A stretch of 64,000 nucleotides of DNA from JASHVB01 sp035535035 (GCA_035535035.1 DATLQW010000105.1:1-64000), one strand, 5' to 3'. Positions 51,811 to 61,068 are shown, counted from the stretch's first letter. Program-made: numbers and translations. Notes: generated by a model not told the origin, from the letters alone.

Positions 51811-52155
51811 TTGCACCAGATGGGGACGACCACGTGGGCAACAGGCGTCACGGGACGACCGGTGAGCCACGCTGACGATGAGGTTGGACGCGAGCAGAGC
51901 AGCAGCAGCAGCAGCGGCGGTGGCGGAGCGCCGCGGTATAGCCGCCGGCTGTCCGACAAGATCCTGATCGCGTTCCATCACGCCTGCGACCAGGGCGACT
52001 TTGAAGTTGCCGAGCAATTGCTGCATATCCTTGAGATGATGCTGACGCGCCGGCCGCTGACGCCGGACGGCACCAGGCGGCGCAACATGGAAAGCCTGGT
52101 CGCCGCGCATGAGCGGCTCTGGCACCTGCGCCATCCGCACACCGACGAAACCTGA
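51811..52155 (+). CDS. Conserved small helical protein of unknown function
   Basis: The 114-residue protein has a low-complexity Ser/Gly N terminus (a run of six Ser then four Gly) and a conserved-looking helical C-terminal part: APRYSRRLSDKILIAFHHACDQGDFEVAEQLLHILEMMLTRRPL ... NMESLVAAHERLWHLRHP. I have the impression that this C-terminal part recurs in Acetobacteraceae and Rhodospirillales. It may be an adaptor with helical repeats. The true start could be GTG or ATG near 51811 or downstream. Function unknown. Confidence 0.65.
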   Translation: MHQMGTTTWATGVTGRPVSHADDEVGREQSSSSSSGGGGAPRYSRRLSDKILIAFHHACDQGDFEVAEQLLHILEMMLTRRPLTPDGTRRRNMESLVAAHERLWHLRHPHTDET

Positions 52156-52423
52156 TCTGGCGGCCTGGGGGCGGCAGCGACCGAGGCCCTCCGCCGGTTC
52201 CACCCCGGGGCGTTTGCCGGCTCGCGGACGCTTGGCCGCGCCTGCATGCCCTGGCGGCCGGGCGCAATCCACGGCGCTGTTGCAACAATAGCGACGGCCG
52301 CTTCCCAGCGATGCTCTGCCGGGAAGCGGCCATTGCATCGGGCGCGGCGACGCGCCCGTCCGTCAGGCCCAGGAGGTTCCCGAGCGACGCCCGCTATTTT
52401 GGGCGTCGCCTGGAATCTGCCTG

Positions 52424-53188
52424 TTACGCCTTCCGGCGCCGGCGAGCCAAGCCAAGCGCGCCAAGCCCGGCGCCCAGCAGCGACAAGGTTGCCGGTTCGG
52501 GTACACCCTGCTTGCCGGTGGTGCCGGTGTAGATATACGCCAGAACCCCAGGCTGTGTGCCGGTATGGTTGTCATAGGTCGACTCGGAAAAGCCGTTCGG
52601 GTCGAGTCCTTCCCAACCGACGAATGTGTGTTGCTGGTTGCCGCCACCTTGAGTTGGGCTCGGGCTGAAGTCGGAGGCGATCGCATTGCCGTTCAACAGG
52701 CCGGCCAGGTGGACGTCGAAATTGCCAACCTGTGCACAGACAGCCTGCCCTACCGCGTTGCAGGCGGAGTTGCTGGTGGTTTGGCCATACTCGTCGTCAT
52801 AGTCGTAGGAAAACAGGTTGCCCGGCGTCAGACTGCCATTCCATTGAAGCTGGTAGATTGAACCCGCTGCAACGGTAATCGGCCCGACGGAGCCGGTCTT
52901 GCCGAGGTTGTCGGCCTGGTAGCCCGTGAAGGAGAAGTTAAGATTGGTGAACGCCTTGCTGCCCGTGTTGACGATGAACAGGTTTGGCGTGTCGTACTGG
53001 GGGGCGCTGGTGTTGGAGTTGAACGCCAGCCCGGTGGTCCCGAACGTACAGTCGATGTTCACTCCGCACTGTGCGTCATAGGCGCCGTAGATGGCACCGA
53101 CGATGGTTTTGCCAGCCTGTGCGCCGGACGCCTGGGCCAGCAACAGCAGCGCTGCGACCCCTGTGGTTGTAAGCAGTTGCGCCTTCAT
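52424..53188 (-). CDS. PEP-CTERM sorted exported protein
   Basis: The 254-residue product has a signal peptide (TTTGVAALLLLAQASGAQA) and a C-terminal sorting tail: VPEPATLSLLGAGLGALG followed by LARRRRKA, which is a textbook PEP-CTERM signal (VPEP, hydrophobic span, basic end). Such proteins are processed by an exosortase, usually together with exopolysaccharide. The mature part is Gly/Asn/Thr/Tyr-rich with repeated small-residue turns (NGSLTPGNLFSYDYDDEYGQTT) and four or more cysteines. No exosortase is in the window. It is divergent from the TPR-sulfotransferase operon 285 bp away, which may modify it. Confidence 0.88.
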   Translation of the reverse strand: MKAQLLTTTGVAALLLLAQASGAQAGKTIVGAIYGAYDAQCGVNIDCTFGTTGLAFNSNTSAPQYDTPNLFIVNTGSKAFTNLNFSFTGYQADNLGKTGSVGPITVAAGSIYQLQWNGSLTPGNLFSYDYDDEYGQTTSNSACNAVGQAVCAQVGNFDVHLAGLLNGNAIASDFSPSPTQGGGNQQHTFVGWEGLDPNGFSESTYDNHTGTQPGVLAYIYTGTTGKQGVPEPATLSLLGAGLGALGLARRRRKA

Positions 53189-53289
53189 TTCTCGTCCCTC
53201 TGACGTTTTGTTGCCGCAACCCCATTGGGCCGCCACGGCACCCGAAGCACTTTGCGTGCCAACAGGATTTTTCACGTTTTAACAACAGA

Positions 53290-53309
53290 TTACCGTAGCG
53301 AATCGGTAA
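53290..53309. promoter_or_regulatory. Inverted repeat between the PEP-CTERM gene and the TPR-sulfotransferase operon
   Basis: TTACCG (53290-53295) and CGGTAA (53304-53309) form a perfect 6-bp inverted repeat with an 8-base spacer, in an A/T-richer part of the divergent intergenic region (53189-53472). A regulator bound here could control both transcription units. No regulator gene is adjacent. Confidence 0.4.
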
Positions 53310-53472
53310 CGTATTTCAGGCCCTGTAAGGAAATCCGACACAACCGCAACGTCGTGCCGCACGCGCCGGTTGCACAGAACACGCCACATCCCGCTATGGC
53401 CGGCCGCACTTATGGCTGGCGCCATGGCGGCGAGGACCTGTATGAGAGCCGATCGTCCCCAAACGAGACAGA

Positions 53473-55440
53473 ATGATGAGCCAGGCCAGGACCGCTCCGA
53501 TGCAGCCCATTGCACGGATCTTCGAGGAGGCCGTTCGGCTGCAGCAACGGGGCCGGGTCCGCGAGGCCGCCGGGCGCCACGAGATGGTGTTGCGCCAGGA
53601 CCCGTACCATCTTGGATCACTACAGCTCCTCGGGGTGATCCACGCGCAGCAGGGCAGGCTGGAGCAGGCTCTCGCCCTGCTCGGCAAGGCGGTGGAGCGG
53701 CACCCGTCCGCGTCCGACGCGCATAACAATATAGGGATGATCCTGCAGGCGATGGACCGTAACGCCGACGCGGTCGCGCATTACGAGAAAGCACTGGCGA
53801 TCAATCCGCGATATGCGGTCGCATGCAACAATATGGGCATCGCGCTCGCCAGCCTGGACCGGCATGACGAAGCGATCGCCAGCTATCGGCGCGCGCTGAC
53901 GATCCAGCCGCGCTATCCCGAAGCGATGAACAACCTCGGCAGCGCCTTGCAGGCCACGCAGCAATACCCCGAGGCGGCCGGGCAGTTGGCTGCCGCGCTG
54001 GCGTTGCGGCCGGACTTTCACGAGGCTCGGATGAACCTCGGCATGGTGCTGGCCGCCATGAACCGCCTTGACGACGCGATCGCCGAGTTGCGCGCGGTGC
54101 TTCGGGCCCGGCCGGACGATTTCGTCGCGCACCTGAACCTGGCAGGATTGCTGCAAGGGATGAACCGGCACGACGATGCTCTGGTGCATTACACCAGGGC
54201 GCGCGACGCCCGGCCCGGCGACGCGGCGGCTGAGGCCGGCCTGGGCGTGGCCCTGTTGGAGATGGGCCGGATCGACGCAGCCCGGCAGTGCTTCGAGCGC
54301 GCCCTCTCGATCGATCCGCGGCATGCCCGGTACTATGCCAATCTGGCCAACACGCTGCGCTTCACCCACGACAACCGGCATTTGGCGGCAATGCTTGCGT
54401 TGACGCAGGACCGGTCTTCGCTTGCCGACGAACAGCAGATCTTTCTGGACTTCAGTCTCGGCAAGGCGCTCGCCGACATCGGCGAACACGAGCGGTCGTT
54501 TCAGCATCTGGTGCGGGCCAACGCGCTCAAACGCCAGTCGGGGTATGACGAGGCCAGAATGCTCGGTCCGGTTGAACGAGCGCATCACGTCTTCACCCCC
54601 GCGCTGATGCGACGCCACGAAGGCGCGGGACATCCGTCGCCGGTGCCGATCTTCATCGTCGGGATGCCCCGTTCGGGTTCGACGCTGGTCGAACAGATCC
54701 TGGCGAGCCATCCGCTGGTGTTCGCCGCGGGAGAAGTCCTGGCGTTTCGCCAGGCGATGCGGGCGGCCGGCGCACACACCCGGACGCAGCCGTTTCCCGA
54801 TAGCGTTCCCAGCCTGACGGACCCTCAGATTCGCGATGTGGCGGCACGCTACCTCACGGCGATGCAGGCGATGGTGCCGGCTGACGCGCACCCGGCGCCG
54901 CGCTCCGGGACACAGCGCATAACCGACAAGATGCTGTTCAATTTCCGCTGTGTGGGCCTGATTCACCTGGCGTTCCCCAATGCCCGGATCATTCACACCT
55001 GCCGGAATCCGATCGATACCTGCCTTTCCTGCTTTGCATTGAATTTCCTGAACAGCCCGCAGATGTACGATCTTGGCGAGCTGGGCCGCTACTACCGGGC
55101 GTACACCGAACTGATGCAGCATTGGAGGAGCCTGCTGCCTCCCGGCGTGATGCTCGATGTGCATTACGAGGATATGGTTGCTGACTTCGAGCCGCAGGCA
55201 AGGCGGATGATCGCGCATTGCGGGCTCGAATGGGACCCCGCGTGCCTGGCGTTCCACACGACTCAACGGCCGGTGAAGACGCTGAGCGTTGCGCAGGTGC
55301 GCCAGCCGGTTTACCGCAGTTCGGTGGGGCGCTGGCGGCCGCGGGACGACCTGCTGAGGCCGCTGCTGGACGCGCTCGGCCCGGCGCTCGTGGCGGGGCA
55401 TCCGCGCCAACCGCCCGGTCGCGAAGCACCTGGACCTTAG
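53473..55440 (+). CDS. TPR-repeat sulfotransferase 1
   Basis: The 655-residue protein has about eight TPR units in residues 15-300 (pattern AVERHPSASDAHNNIGMIL, ALAINPRYAVACNNMGIALASLDRHDEAI) and a C-terminal sulfotransferase domain. The PAPS-binding 5'-loop is IFIVGMPRSGSTLVEQILASHP near residue 393, and the 3'-phosphate motif RIIHTCRNPIDTCLSCF is near 505. This architecture is shared with bacterial TPR-sulfotransferases, some related to tyrosylprotein sulfotransferases. The next gene starts seven bases downstream, so the three genes form an operon. Acceptor unknown. Confidence 0.93.
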   Translation: MMSQARTAPMQPIARIFEEAVRLQQRGRVREAAGRHEMVLRQDPYHLGSLQLLGVIHAQQGRLEQALALLGKAVERHPSASDAHNNIGMILQAMDRNADAVAHYEKALAINPRYAVACNNMGIALASLDRHDEAIASYRRALTIQPRYPEAMNNLGSALQATQQYPEAAGQLAAALALRPDFHEARMNLGMVLAAMNRLDDAIAELRAVLRARPDDFVAHLNLAGLLQGMNRHDDALVHYTRARDARPGDAAAEAGLGVALLEMGRIDAARQCFERALSIDPRHARYYANLANTLRFTHDNRHLAAMLALTQDRSSLADEQQIFLDFSLGKALADIGEHERSFQHLVRANALKRQSGYDEARMLGPVERAHHVFTPALMRRHEGAGHPSPVPIFIVGMPRSGSTLVEQILASHPLVFAAGEVLAFRQAMRAAGAHTRTQPFPDSVPSLTDPQIRDVAARYLTAMQAMVPADAHPAPRSGTQRITDKMLFNFRCVGLIHLAFPNARIIHTCRNPIDTCLSCFALNFLNSPQMYDLGELGRYYRAYTELMQHWRSLLPPGVMLDVHYEDMVADFEPQARRMIAHCGLEWDPACLAFHTTQRPVKTLSVAQVRQPVYRSSVGRWRPRDDLLRPLLDALGPALVAGHPRQPPGREAPGP

Positions 55441-55446
55441 CCTGCC

Positions 55447-56073
55447 ATGGCGACCCTGGCCGATGCCAAATACACGGGACTGTTCGCCTCGCCGCTGCTG
55501 GCCTATCAGTGGCCCGAGGCCGGCGAAATGAATGGGCCGCTATGCGCCAGCATCGTCGCGCAGGCCGCGCGGGACCCGGGCGACGTCAAGACCAATGTCG
55601 GAGGCTGGCACTCGGAAGCCGGACGCCTGGAGTTCTGTGGCGATGCCGGCAAGCGGCTGATCCGGCACATGTACGAGATGGCGGACGAAATGACCCGGCG
55701 GGTCCTGGCCGAGTACGACCAACCGCCGCGGCAGATGCGCTGGACGCTGCACGCCTGGGCCAATCTCAATCCTCCCGGGGCGTTCAACCGGGTGCACACG
55801 CATCCCGGTTCGACCTGGTCCGGCACCTATTACGTCGATCCCGGCGACCCGACCGATGACGACGAAGGAACACCGATCCACTTGTTCGACCCATGCCAGG
55901 GACGCGCCAACACGCTGCTGCCGCCCCTGGTTCCATCCAGCTATCTCATCCGCCCCGAACCCGGGCTGATGATCCTGTTTCCGAGCTACTTGCCGCACAT
56001 GGTTTTCGCCCATCGCGGCAATCGCCCGCGCATCTCAGTCGCCTTCAACCTGCGCAAGGAACCATATCCGTGA
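55447..56073 (+). CDS. Putative 2-oxoglutarate/Fe(II) oxygenase (TIGR02466-like)
   Basis: The 208-residue protein resembles the TIGR02466 family, a beta-jelly-roll 2OG/Fe(II) oxygenase type. FNRVHTHPGSTWSGTYYVD (about 115-130) supplies a His-x-His-type iron site and PSYLPHMVFAHRGNRPRISVAFN (about 178-200) supplies the distal His and the Arg for 2-oxoglutarate. It starts seven bases after the first TPR-sulfotransferase and overlaps the second by four bases (GTGA), so all three are translated together. It may hydroxylate the same acceptor that is sulfated; this is an inference. Confidence 0.85.
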   Translation: MATLADAKYTGLFASPLLAYQWPEAGEMNGPLCASIVAQAARDPGDVKTNVGGWHSEAGRLEFCGDAGKRLIRHMYEMADEMTRRVLAEYDQPPRQMRWTLHAWANLNPPGAFNRVHTHPGSTWSGTYYVDPGDPTDDDEGTPIHLFDPCQGRANTLLPPLVPSSYLIRPEPGLMILFPSYLPHMVFAHRGNRPRISVAFNLRKEPYP

Positions 56074-57980
56074 GTGCGGGCGAGGACCTGGCGCGCGCGC
56101 TGGCCCGCCACGCGCAGGGCAGGCTGACCGACGCGGAGCAGATCTATCAGGCGATCCTCACGCGGGACCCCGCGCATTTCGAGGCATTGCTGCATCTTGG
56201 CGTGCTGCGCCTGCAACAGGGGCGGCCACAGGAGTCATTTGAACTGACCGGGAAGGCGCTTGGCATCGAGCCGCGATCCGCGGCAGCGCACTCCAATCTC
56301 GCCACCGCGCTGTTCGGCCTGCGGCGTCATGAGGAGGCGATTGCCGCTTACGAGCAGGCGCTGTCGATCGATCCGGATTATGCCGAAGCCTGGTACGGTC
56401 TCGCCACCGCGTTGCAGGCGCTTGCGCGCCACGAGGAGGCGATCGCCTGCCACGATCGGGCAATCGCGATCGACGCGGATTATGCCGAGGCGCATTGCGG
56501 TCGCGCGGCCGCGCTGCAAGCACTGAAACGCCACGACGATGCAATCGCCGGCTATCGGGCGGCGCTGGCCGTCGATCCCGACTATCCCGAAGCCCAGCAT
56601 GGGATTGCCACCGCACTGCAGGCGCTGCATCAGGACGACCAGGCGCTCGCGCATTACGAGCGGGCGATCGCGGCCCAACCCGACTTCCCCAAGGCGCGGG
56701 GCGGGCTCGCCAGCGTTTTGCAAAGGCTGAACCGCCACCGGGAGGCGCTCGCGCACCTGCAACGGGGACTGGAGTTGCGGCCGGATCATGCCGCCACGCA
56801 TGTCTATCTCGGGAACGTGCTCGAAGAGATCGGCCGGCTCGATGAGGCGCGGGACTGTTTCGAGCGCGCGCTTGCAATCGATCCCGCGCATCTGCGGGCC
56901 TATTACGCCCTGTTCCAATCGCGCCGCGCGATTGCCGGCGAGCGGCATCTCGCGAATCTCGGGACACTCGCCGATGACGTCGGCACCCTCGGCGAGGATG
57001 ACCGCATCCTGTTGCACTTCGCGCTCGGCAAGGCGCTGGCGGATGTGGGAGAGCAAGCGCGCGGCTTTCAGCATCTTCTGGAGGGCAATGCGCTCAAGCG
57101 CCAGCAGATCGCCTACGACGAGTCCGGTGTGCACGGATTGTTCGAGAAGGTCGCACGGGTTTTCACCCCCGCCTTGATGGCGTCGCGCCGCGGATCGGGC
57201 GATCCATCGGCCGTGCCGATCTTCATCGTCGGCATGCCCCGCTCGGGCTCCACGCTGGTGGAACAGATCCTGGCCAGCCATCCACGGGTGGTTGCGGGCG
57301 GCGAGCGCAGCGATTTTCGCGAAGCGATGCGCGGTGCCGGTCTTGACGAGCCCGCGTCGCTATTTCCGGAAGCGGTGGTGGCGCTTACGCCGAAGCAGCT
57401 TCGCGAGCTGGCGGCGGCGTATCTGGGGCGCCTGACCGCCGCGGCGCCGGTCGCGGCACGGATCACCGACAAGGCCCTGGCGAATTTCTGCGCCGCCGGC
57501 CTGATCCATCTTGCGCTGCCCAATGCGCGCATCATCCATACCTGCCGCGACCCGGTCGATACCTGCCTGTCGTGCTTCAGCTTGCTGTTCAGCGGAGATC
57601 AGCCGTTCACGTTCGATCTGGGCGAACTTGGCCGCTATTGCGCCGGATATCATGGACTGATGGCGCATTGGCGGAAGGTTCTACCGCCGGACGTCATGCT
57701 TGACGTGCACTACGAAGCCCTGGTCGATGATTTCGCGCCACAGGCCCGTCGCGTCATCGCCCATTGCGGATTGGAATGGGACGACGCATGCCTCGCCTTC
57801 CACAAGGCGGAGCGTGCGGTCAGAACGGCCAGCGTGGTGCAGGTGCGCCAGCCGCTATATCGCAGTTCGGTGGGGCGCTGGCGGCCAGATGCCGACACAT
57901 TGCGACCGCTGCTGGATGGGCTTGGCGGCATCGGCGCAAACGACACCGGGTACCGCGTGACCGGCGGCAATGCGGAATGA
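56070..57980 (+). CDS. TPR-repeat sulfotransferase 2
   Basis: This 636-residue protein is a paralogue of the protein at 53473. It has about eight to nine TPR units (pattern ALSIDPDYAEAWYGLATALQAL; AIAIDADYAEAHCGRAAALQAL), then a sulfotransferase domain with IFIVGMPRSGSTLVEQILASHP near residue 384 and RIIHTCRDPVDTCLSCFS near 487. The GTG start at 56070 overlaps the stop of the oxygenase gene. The family and the close likeness to sulfotransferase 1 suggest duplication around the oxygenase. Acceptor unknown; differences in the TPRs may give different partners. Confidence 0.92.
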   Translation: MSAGEDLARALARHAQGRLTDAEQIYQAILTRDPAHFEALLHLGVLRLQQGRPQESFELTGKALGIEPRSAAAHSNLATALFGLRRHEEAIAAYEQALSIDPDYAEAWYGLATALQALARHEEAIACHDRAIAIDADYAEAHCGRAAALQALKRHDDAIAGYRAALAVDPDYPEAQHGIATALQALHQDDQALAHYERAIAAQPDFPKARGGLASVLQRLNRHREALAHLQRGLELRPDHAATHVYLGNVLEEIGRLDEARDCFERALAIDPAHLRAYYALFQSRRAIAGERHLANLGTLADDVGTLGEDDRILLHFALGKALADVGEQARGFQHLLEGNALKRQQIAYDESGVHGLFEKVARVFTPALMASRRGSGDPSAVPIFIVGMPRSGSTLVEQILASHPRVVAGGERSDFREAMRGAGLDEPASLFPEAVVALTPKQLRELAAAYLGRLTAAAPVAARITDKALANFCAAGLIHLALPNARIIHTCRDPVDTCLSCFSLLFSGDQPFTFDLGELGRYCAGYHGLMAHWRKVLPPDVMLDVHYEALVDDFAPQARRVIAHCGLEWDDACLAFHKAERAVRTASVVQVRQPLYRSSVGRWRPDADTLRPLLDGLGGIGANDTGYRVTGGNAE

Positions 57981-58063
57981 CGGCGGCGCCGGCGCCCGGG
58001 CCGGCGGCGGCTGCGACGGCGCAACCGCGGCGTCGCCTGTCCGCGGTCTTTCGGCGGGCGATA

Positions 58064-58789
58064 TCAGTCCAGTTGCAGCACCGCGCCGTCACGCAGTATC
58101 GCGTCGGCGGCCGGGGTGAAGCCGCCGCCTGCCTCGTGCAGGGCCAGGCCGGGCAGCAGCCGCGGCTTCGCGCGGCTGCCTTTCACGCCGCGCACCAGCA
58201 CGAGTTTCGCCGGCCGGCCCGGCTTCGGCCATAGCGGCAGGATCGCGCTTGCCGCGCACCCGGCCGCCGCCATCGCGGCGAGACAATCGGGCAGCGACCC
58301 GGCCGGCAGGATGAAGCTCAACGTGCCGCGATGGCGCAACGGCGAGGCCAGCGCCCGCGCCCAGGCGGAGAGCAATCCGGGTTCCCCGCGCTTCGCCCGG
58401 GTACGGGAGGCCAGCGGCGAGGCGGTCCCATCGGGAGGATGATAGGGCGGATTGGCAAGGGCATGGTCGAACGTGCCGGCGTCCGGCATCGCCACGATGT
58501 CGGCGGCGAGGAAGGCCAGTCCGGCGGCGCCGTTCGCTTCGGCGTTGCGGTTCGCCAGCGACACAAGGCAAGGGTCGCACTCCACGCCGAGCCCGTGCAG
58601 GTCCGGCACGCGGGCGGCGAGGCAGAGCAATGCCGCCCCTGCGCCACTGCCGGCTTCCAGGACGCGTTCGCCCGGACGGGCGGGAACCGCGGCGGCGAGC
58701 AGGATGGGCTCGATGCCGGCGCGAAAGCCGCGTGCCGGCTGGGCGTAGGACACGCGGCCGTTGAGCAGGTGGTCTTGGGTGCACTTCAC
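58064..58789 (-). CDS. TrmN6-like SAM-dependent N6-adenine methyltransferase
   Basis: The 241-residue product (GTG 58789) has VKCTQDHLLNGRVSYAQPARGFRAGIEPILLAAAV, the family start, motif I VLEAGSGAGAALLCLA, an acidic VECDPCLVSLANRNAEANGAAG and the NPPY catalytic motif in HALANPPYHPPDG. NPPY plus the N-terminal RAGIEPILLAA pattern fits tRNA1(Val) (adenine37-N6)-methyltransferase (TrmN6). An alternative GTG at 58855 would extend the protein through the hemB hairpin, which I think is unlikely. It is downstream of hemB on the same strand. Confidence 0.85.
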   Translation of the reverse strand: MKCTQDHLLNGRVSYAQPARGFRAGIEPILLAAAVPARPGERVLEAGSGAGAALLCLAARVPDLHGLGVECDPCLVSLANRNAEANGAAGLAFLAADIVAMPDAGTFDHALANPPYHPPDGTASPLASRTRAKRGEPGLLSAWARALASPLRHRGTLSFILPAGSLPDCLAAMAAAGCAASAILPLWPKPGRPAKLVLVRGVKGSRAKPRLLPGLALHEAGGGFTPAADAILRDGAVLQLD

Positions 58790-58813
58790 CCCGACCGTCA
58801 CCCTACCCTTGGT

Positions 58814-58842
58814 CCGCTTCGCGGCCCAGGCCCGCGAAGCGG
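58814..58842 (-). terminator. Hairpin 17 bases downstream of hemB
   Basis: CCGCTTCGCGG (58814-58824) and CCGCGAAGCGG (58832-58842) are exact reverse complements around a seven-base loop. On the minus strand it lies 17 bases after the hemB stop, where a terminator is expected, but no U-run follows it, so a Rho-independent terminator is not proven. It may be an mRNA-stabilising stem or a repeat. Confidence 0.5.
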
Positions 58843-58858
58843 CCTGGATTCGCACTCG

Positions 58859-59851
58859 TCACCGGCGCAGCAGCCTGGCGGCCTCGGGGGCGAAATAGGT
58901 CAGCACGCCGTTGCAGCCGGCGCGCTTGAACGCGATCAGCGTCTCCATCATCGCATGGTGGTGGTCCAGCCAGCCGTTCTGCACCGCGGCCATCACCATC
59001 GCGTATTCGCCCGACACCTGATAGGCGAAGGTCGGCACCCCGAAGCGCTCCTTCACCCGCCGCACGATGTCCAGGTATGGCAGGCCCGGCTTGACCATCA
59101 CCATGTCGGCGCCCTCGGCCAGGTCGAGCGCCACCTCGCGCAGCGCCTCGTCGGAATTGGCCGGGTCCATCTGGTAGGTCTTCTTGTCGCCCTTCAGCGC
59201 GCCACCCGAGCCGACCGCGTCGCGGAACGGGCCATAGAACGCCGAGGCGTATTTCGCCGCGTAGCTCATGATGCGGGTGTGGATCAGCCCGGCCTCGTCC
59301 AGCGCGCCGCGGATGGCGCCGACCCGGCCGTCCATCATGTCGGACGGGGCGATGACGTCGATGCCGGCCTCGGCCTGGATCACCGCCTGGCGGGTCAGCA
59401 CGCGGAGCGAATCATCGTTGGCGACGTAGCCGTTGCGGATGACGCCGTCATGCCCGTGGTCGGTGTAGGGATCGAGCGCCACGTCGCCGACCAGCCCGAG
59501 TTCGGGAAACTCGCGCTTCAGCAGCCGCGCCGCCTCGCAAATGAGGTTGTCCGGATTGGTGGCCTCGGTGCCTTCGGCGTCCTTCTTTTCCGGCGGCGTC
59601 GCGGGGAACAGCGCGACCGCGGGGATGCCGTATTGCACCGCCGGCGCGACGTGCCGCGCCAGGCGATCGACGGTGACGCGCTGCACGCCCGGCATCGAGG
59701 CGACGTCGGTGGTGGCGCCGCGGCCCTCGATGACGAACACCGGCCAGATCAGGTCGTCAACGGAGAGAGAATTCTCGGCCACCAGGCGGCGCGTCCAGGC
59801 GTCGTGGCGGTTGCGCCGCATGCGGGTGGTGGGGAACCGGCCGACGCTCAT
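58859..59851 (-). CDS. hemB: Delta-aminolevulinic acid dehydratase (porphobilinogen synthase)
   Basis: HemB condenses two 5-aminolevulinate molecules to porphobilinogen. The 330-residue product has SYAAKYASAFYGPFRDA with one active-site lysine, MVKPGLPYLD with the Schiff-base lysine, and the metal region DVALDPYTDHGHDG, where the zinc-binding cysteines are replaced by Ala/Asp. That pattern marks the magnesium-dependent, zinc-independent class usual in alphaproteobacteria. It joins hemE, hemH and hemJ as the heme genes of this window but lies 53 kb away. lpxB precedes it by 35 bp on the same strand. Confidence 0.97.
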   Translation of the reverse strand: MSVGRFPTTRMRRNRHDAWTRRLVAENSLSVDDLIWPVFVIEGRGATTDVASMPGVQRVTVDRLARHVAPAVQYGIPAVALFPATPPEKKDAEGTEATNPDNLICEAARLLKREFPELGLVGDVALDPYTDHGHDGVIRNGYVANDDSLRVLTRQAVIQAEAGIDVIAPSDMMDGRVGAIRGALDEAGLIHTRIMSYAAKYASAFYGPFRDAVGSGGALKGDKKTYQMDPANSDEALREVALDLAEGADMVMVKPGLPYLDIVRRVKERFGVPTFAYQVSGEYAMVMAAVQNGWLDHHHAMMETLIAFKRAGCNGVLTYFAPEAARLLRR

Positions 59852-59886
59852 GGCGAGTATTCCTCTGCGGAGGGATGCGCACTGCT

Positions 59887-61068
59887 TTACGGCCGGCGCG
59901 ATGCCTGGTCCAGCAGTTCGAGCACCGCATCGGCGGCGGCTTCCGAGGGAAGGCCATGCGGCGGGCGAAGTTGCTCGAGCACGTCTCGGCAGGCGGCGCG
60001 TTGGGCGTCGGCGGTCGCCTGGTCGGAGAGCAAACGGGTGAGCGTGGTGGCGAGGCTACCCGGCGTGCAGGCATGCTGGATCATCTCGGGGACGATTTCG
60101 CGCCCGGCCAGCAGGTTGAGCAATGAGGCATAGCGCACGCTGACGAGGTAGTGGGCGATGGCGGCGGTGAGCGGGTTGACGCGGTAGGCGACCAGCATCG
60201 GCACGCCGGCGAGCGCCAGTTCCAGTGTGGATGTGCCGGACTTGGTCAGCGCGGCGGCGGAGGCGGCGAAGGCGTCGTGTTTTTCCTGCGTCCCGGTGAC
60301 CAGGATCGGCGGGATCGGCCAGGCAGCGGTACCGTGGCGCACCGCCTCGGCGACCGGGGCGGCGATCGGGACCACGGGTTGCAGGTTGGGGATATGCGCG
60401 GCGACGCGTTGCAAGGTGGCACCGAGGATGGGGAGGAGCCGAGAAACTTCGGTGCGGCGGCTGCCGGGCATCATGGTGAGGACCCGGGTGTGGGGGGCGA
60501 TGGCGTGGCGGGCGCGAAACCGGGCGGCGTCGCCGGTGTCGGCGCCGCTCTCCAGCACCGGGTGGCCGACGAAGGTCGCCGGCAGGTGGTGGCGGGCGAA
60601 GAACGCCGGTTCGAACGGCAGCAGGCAGAGCAACCGGTCCCACAGGCCGGTGTAGTGGCGGACGCGGCCTTCCCGCCAGGCCCAGGCCTGGGGGGCGACA
60701 TAATGGATTCGTGGAAGGCCGAGCGCGGCCACCGCGCGCAGCACCCGCAGGCTGAAGCCGGGCGAGTCGATGGTCACCACGATTGCGGGCTGGCGGGCGG
60801 CGATGTCGGCGGTGGTCTGGTTGAGCCGGGCTTTGAGCTGGCGCAGGCGCGGAATGACCTCGATCAAGCCCATCAGGGCGAGGTCGCGCATCGGGAACAG
60901 GCTGGCGAGGCCCTGTGCGGCCATCGCCTCGCCGCCGATGCCGGCGAACGCCACGTCCGGCCGGCGCGCGGCAATGGCGCGCATCAGGCGGGCGCCGATG
61001 GCGTCGCCGCTGGCCTCGCCGGCGATGAGGTAGATCACGGGCACGGGCTTCGGCATGGGCTTCGACAT
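59887..61068 (-). CDS. lpxB: Lipid-A-disaccharide synthase
   Basis: LpxB joins UDP-2,3-diacylglucosamine to lipid X to make the lipid A disaccharide. The 393-residue product has VIYLIAGEASGDAIGARLMRAI near the N terminus, FAGIGGEAMAAQGL, LMGLIEVIPRL, IDSPGFSLRVLRA and HYVAPQAWAWREGRV, then MMPGSRRTEVSRLLPILG and TKSGTSTLELALAGVPMLVAYR, all family signatures. ATG 61068 matches the usual start; an open frame of 264 codons continues upstream without similarity. The usual neighbours fabZ, lpxA and lpxI are absent, so lpxB is separated from the rest of the lipid A genes. hemB follows 35 bp downstream. Confidence 0.95.
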   Translation of the reverse strand: MSKPMPKPVPVIYLIAGEASGDAIGARLMRAIAARRPDVAFAGIGGEAMAAQGLASLFPMRDLALMGLIEVIPRLRQLKARLNQTTADIAARQPAIVVTIDSPGFSLRVLRAVAALGLPRIHYVAPQAWAWREGRVRHYTGLWDRLLCLLPFEPAFFARHHLPATFVGHPVLESGADTGDAARFRARHAIAPHTRVLTMMPGSRRTEVSRLLPILGATLQRVAAHIPNLQPVVPIAAPVAEAVRHGTAAWPIPPILVTGTQEKHDAFAASAAALTKSGTSTLELALAGVPMLVAYRVNPLTAAIAHYLVSVRYASLLNLLAGREIVPEMIQHACTPGSLATTLTRLLSDQATADAQRAACRDVLEQLRPPHGLPSEAAADAVLELLDQASRRP

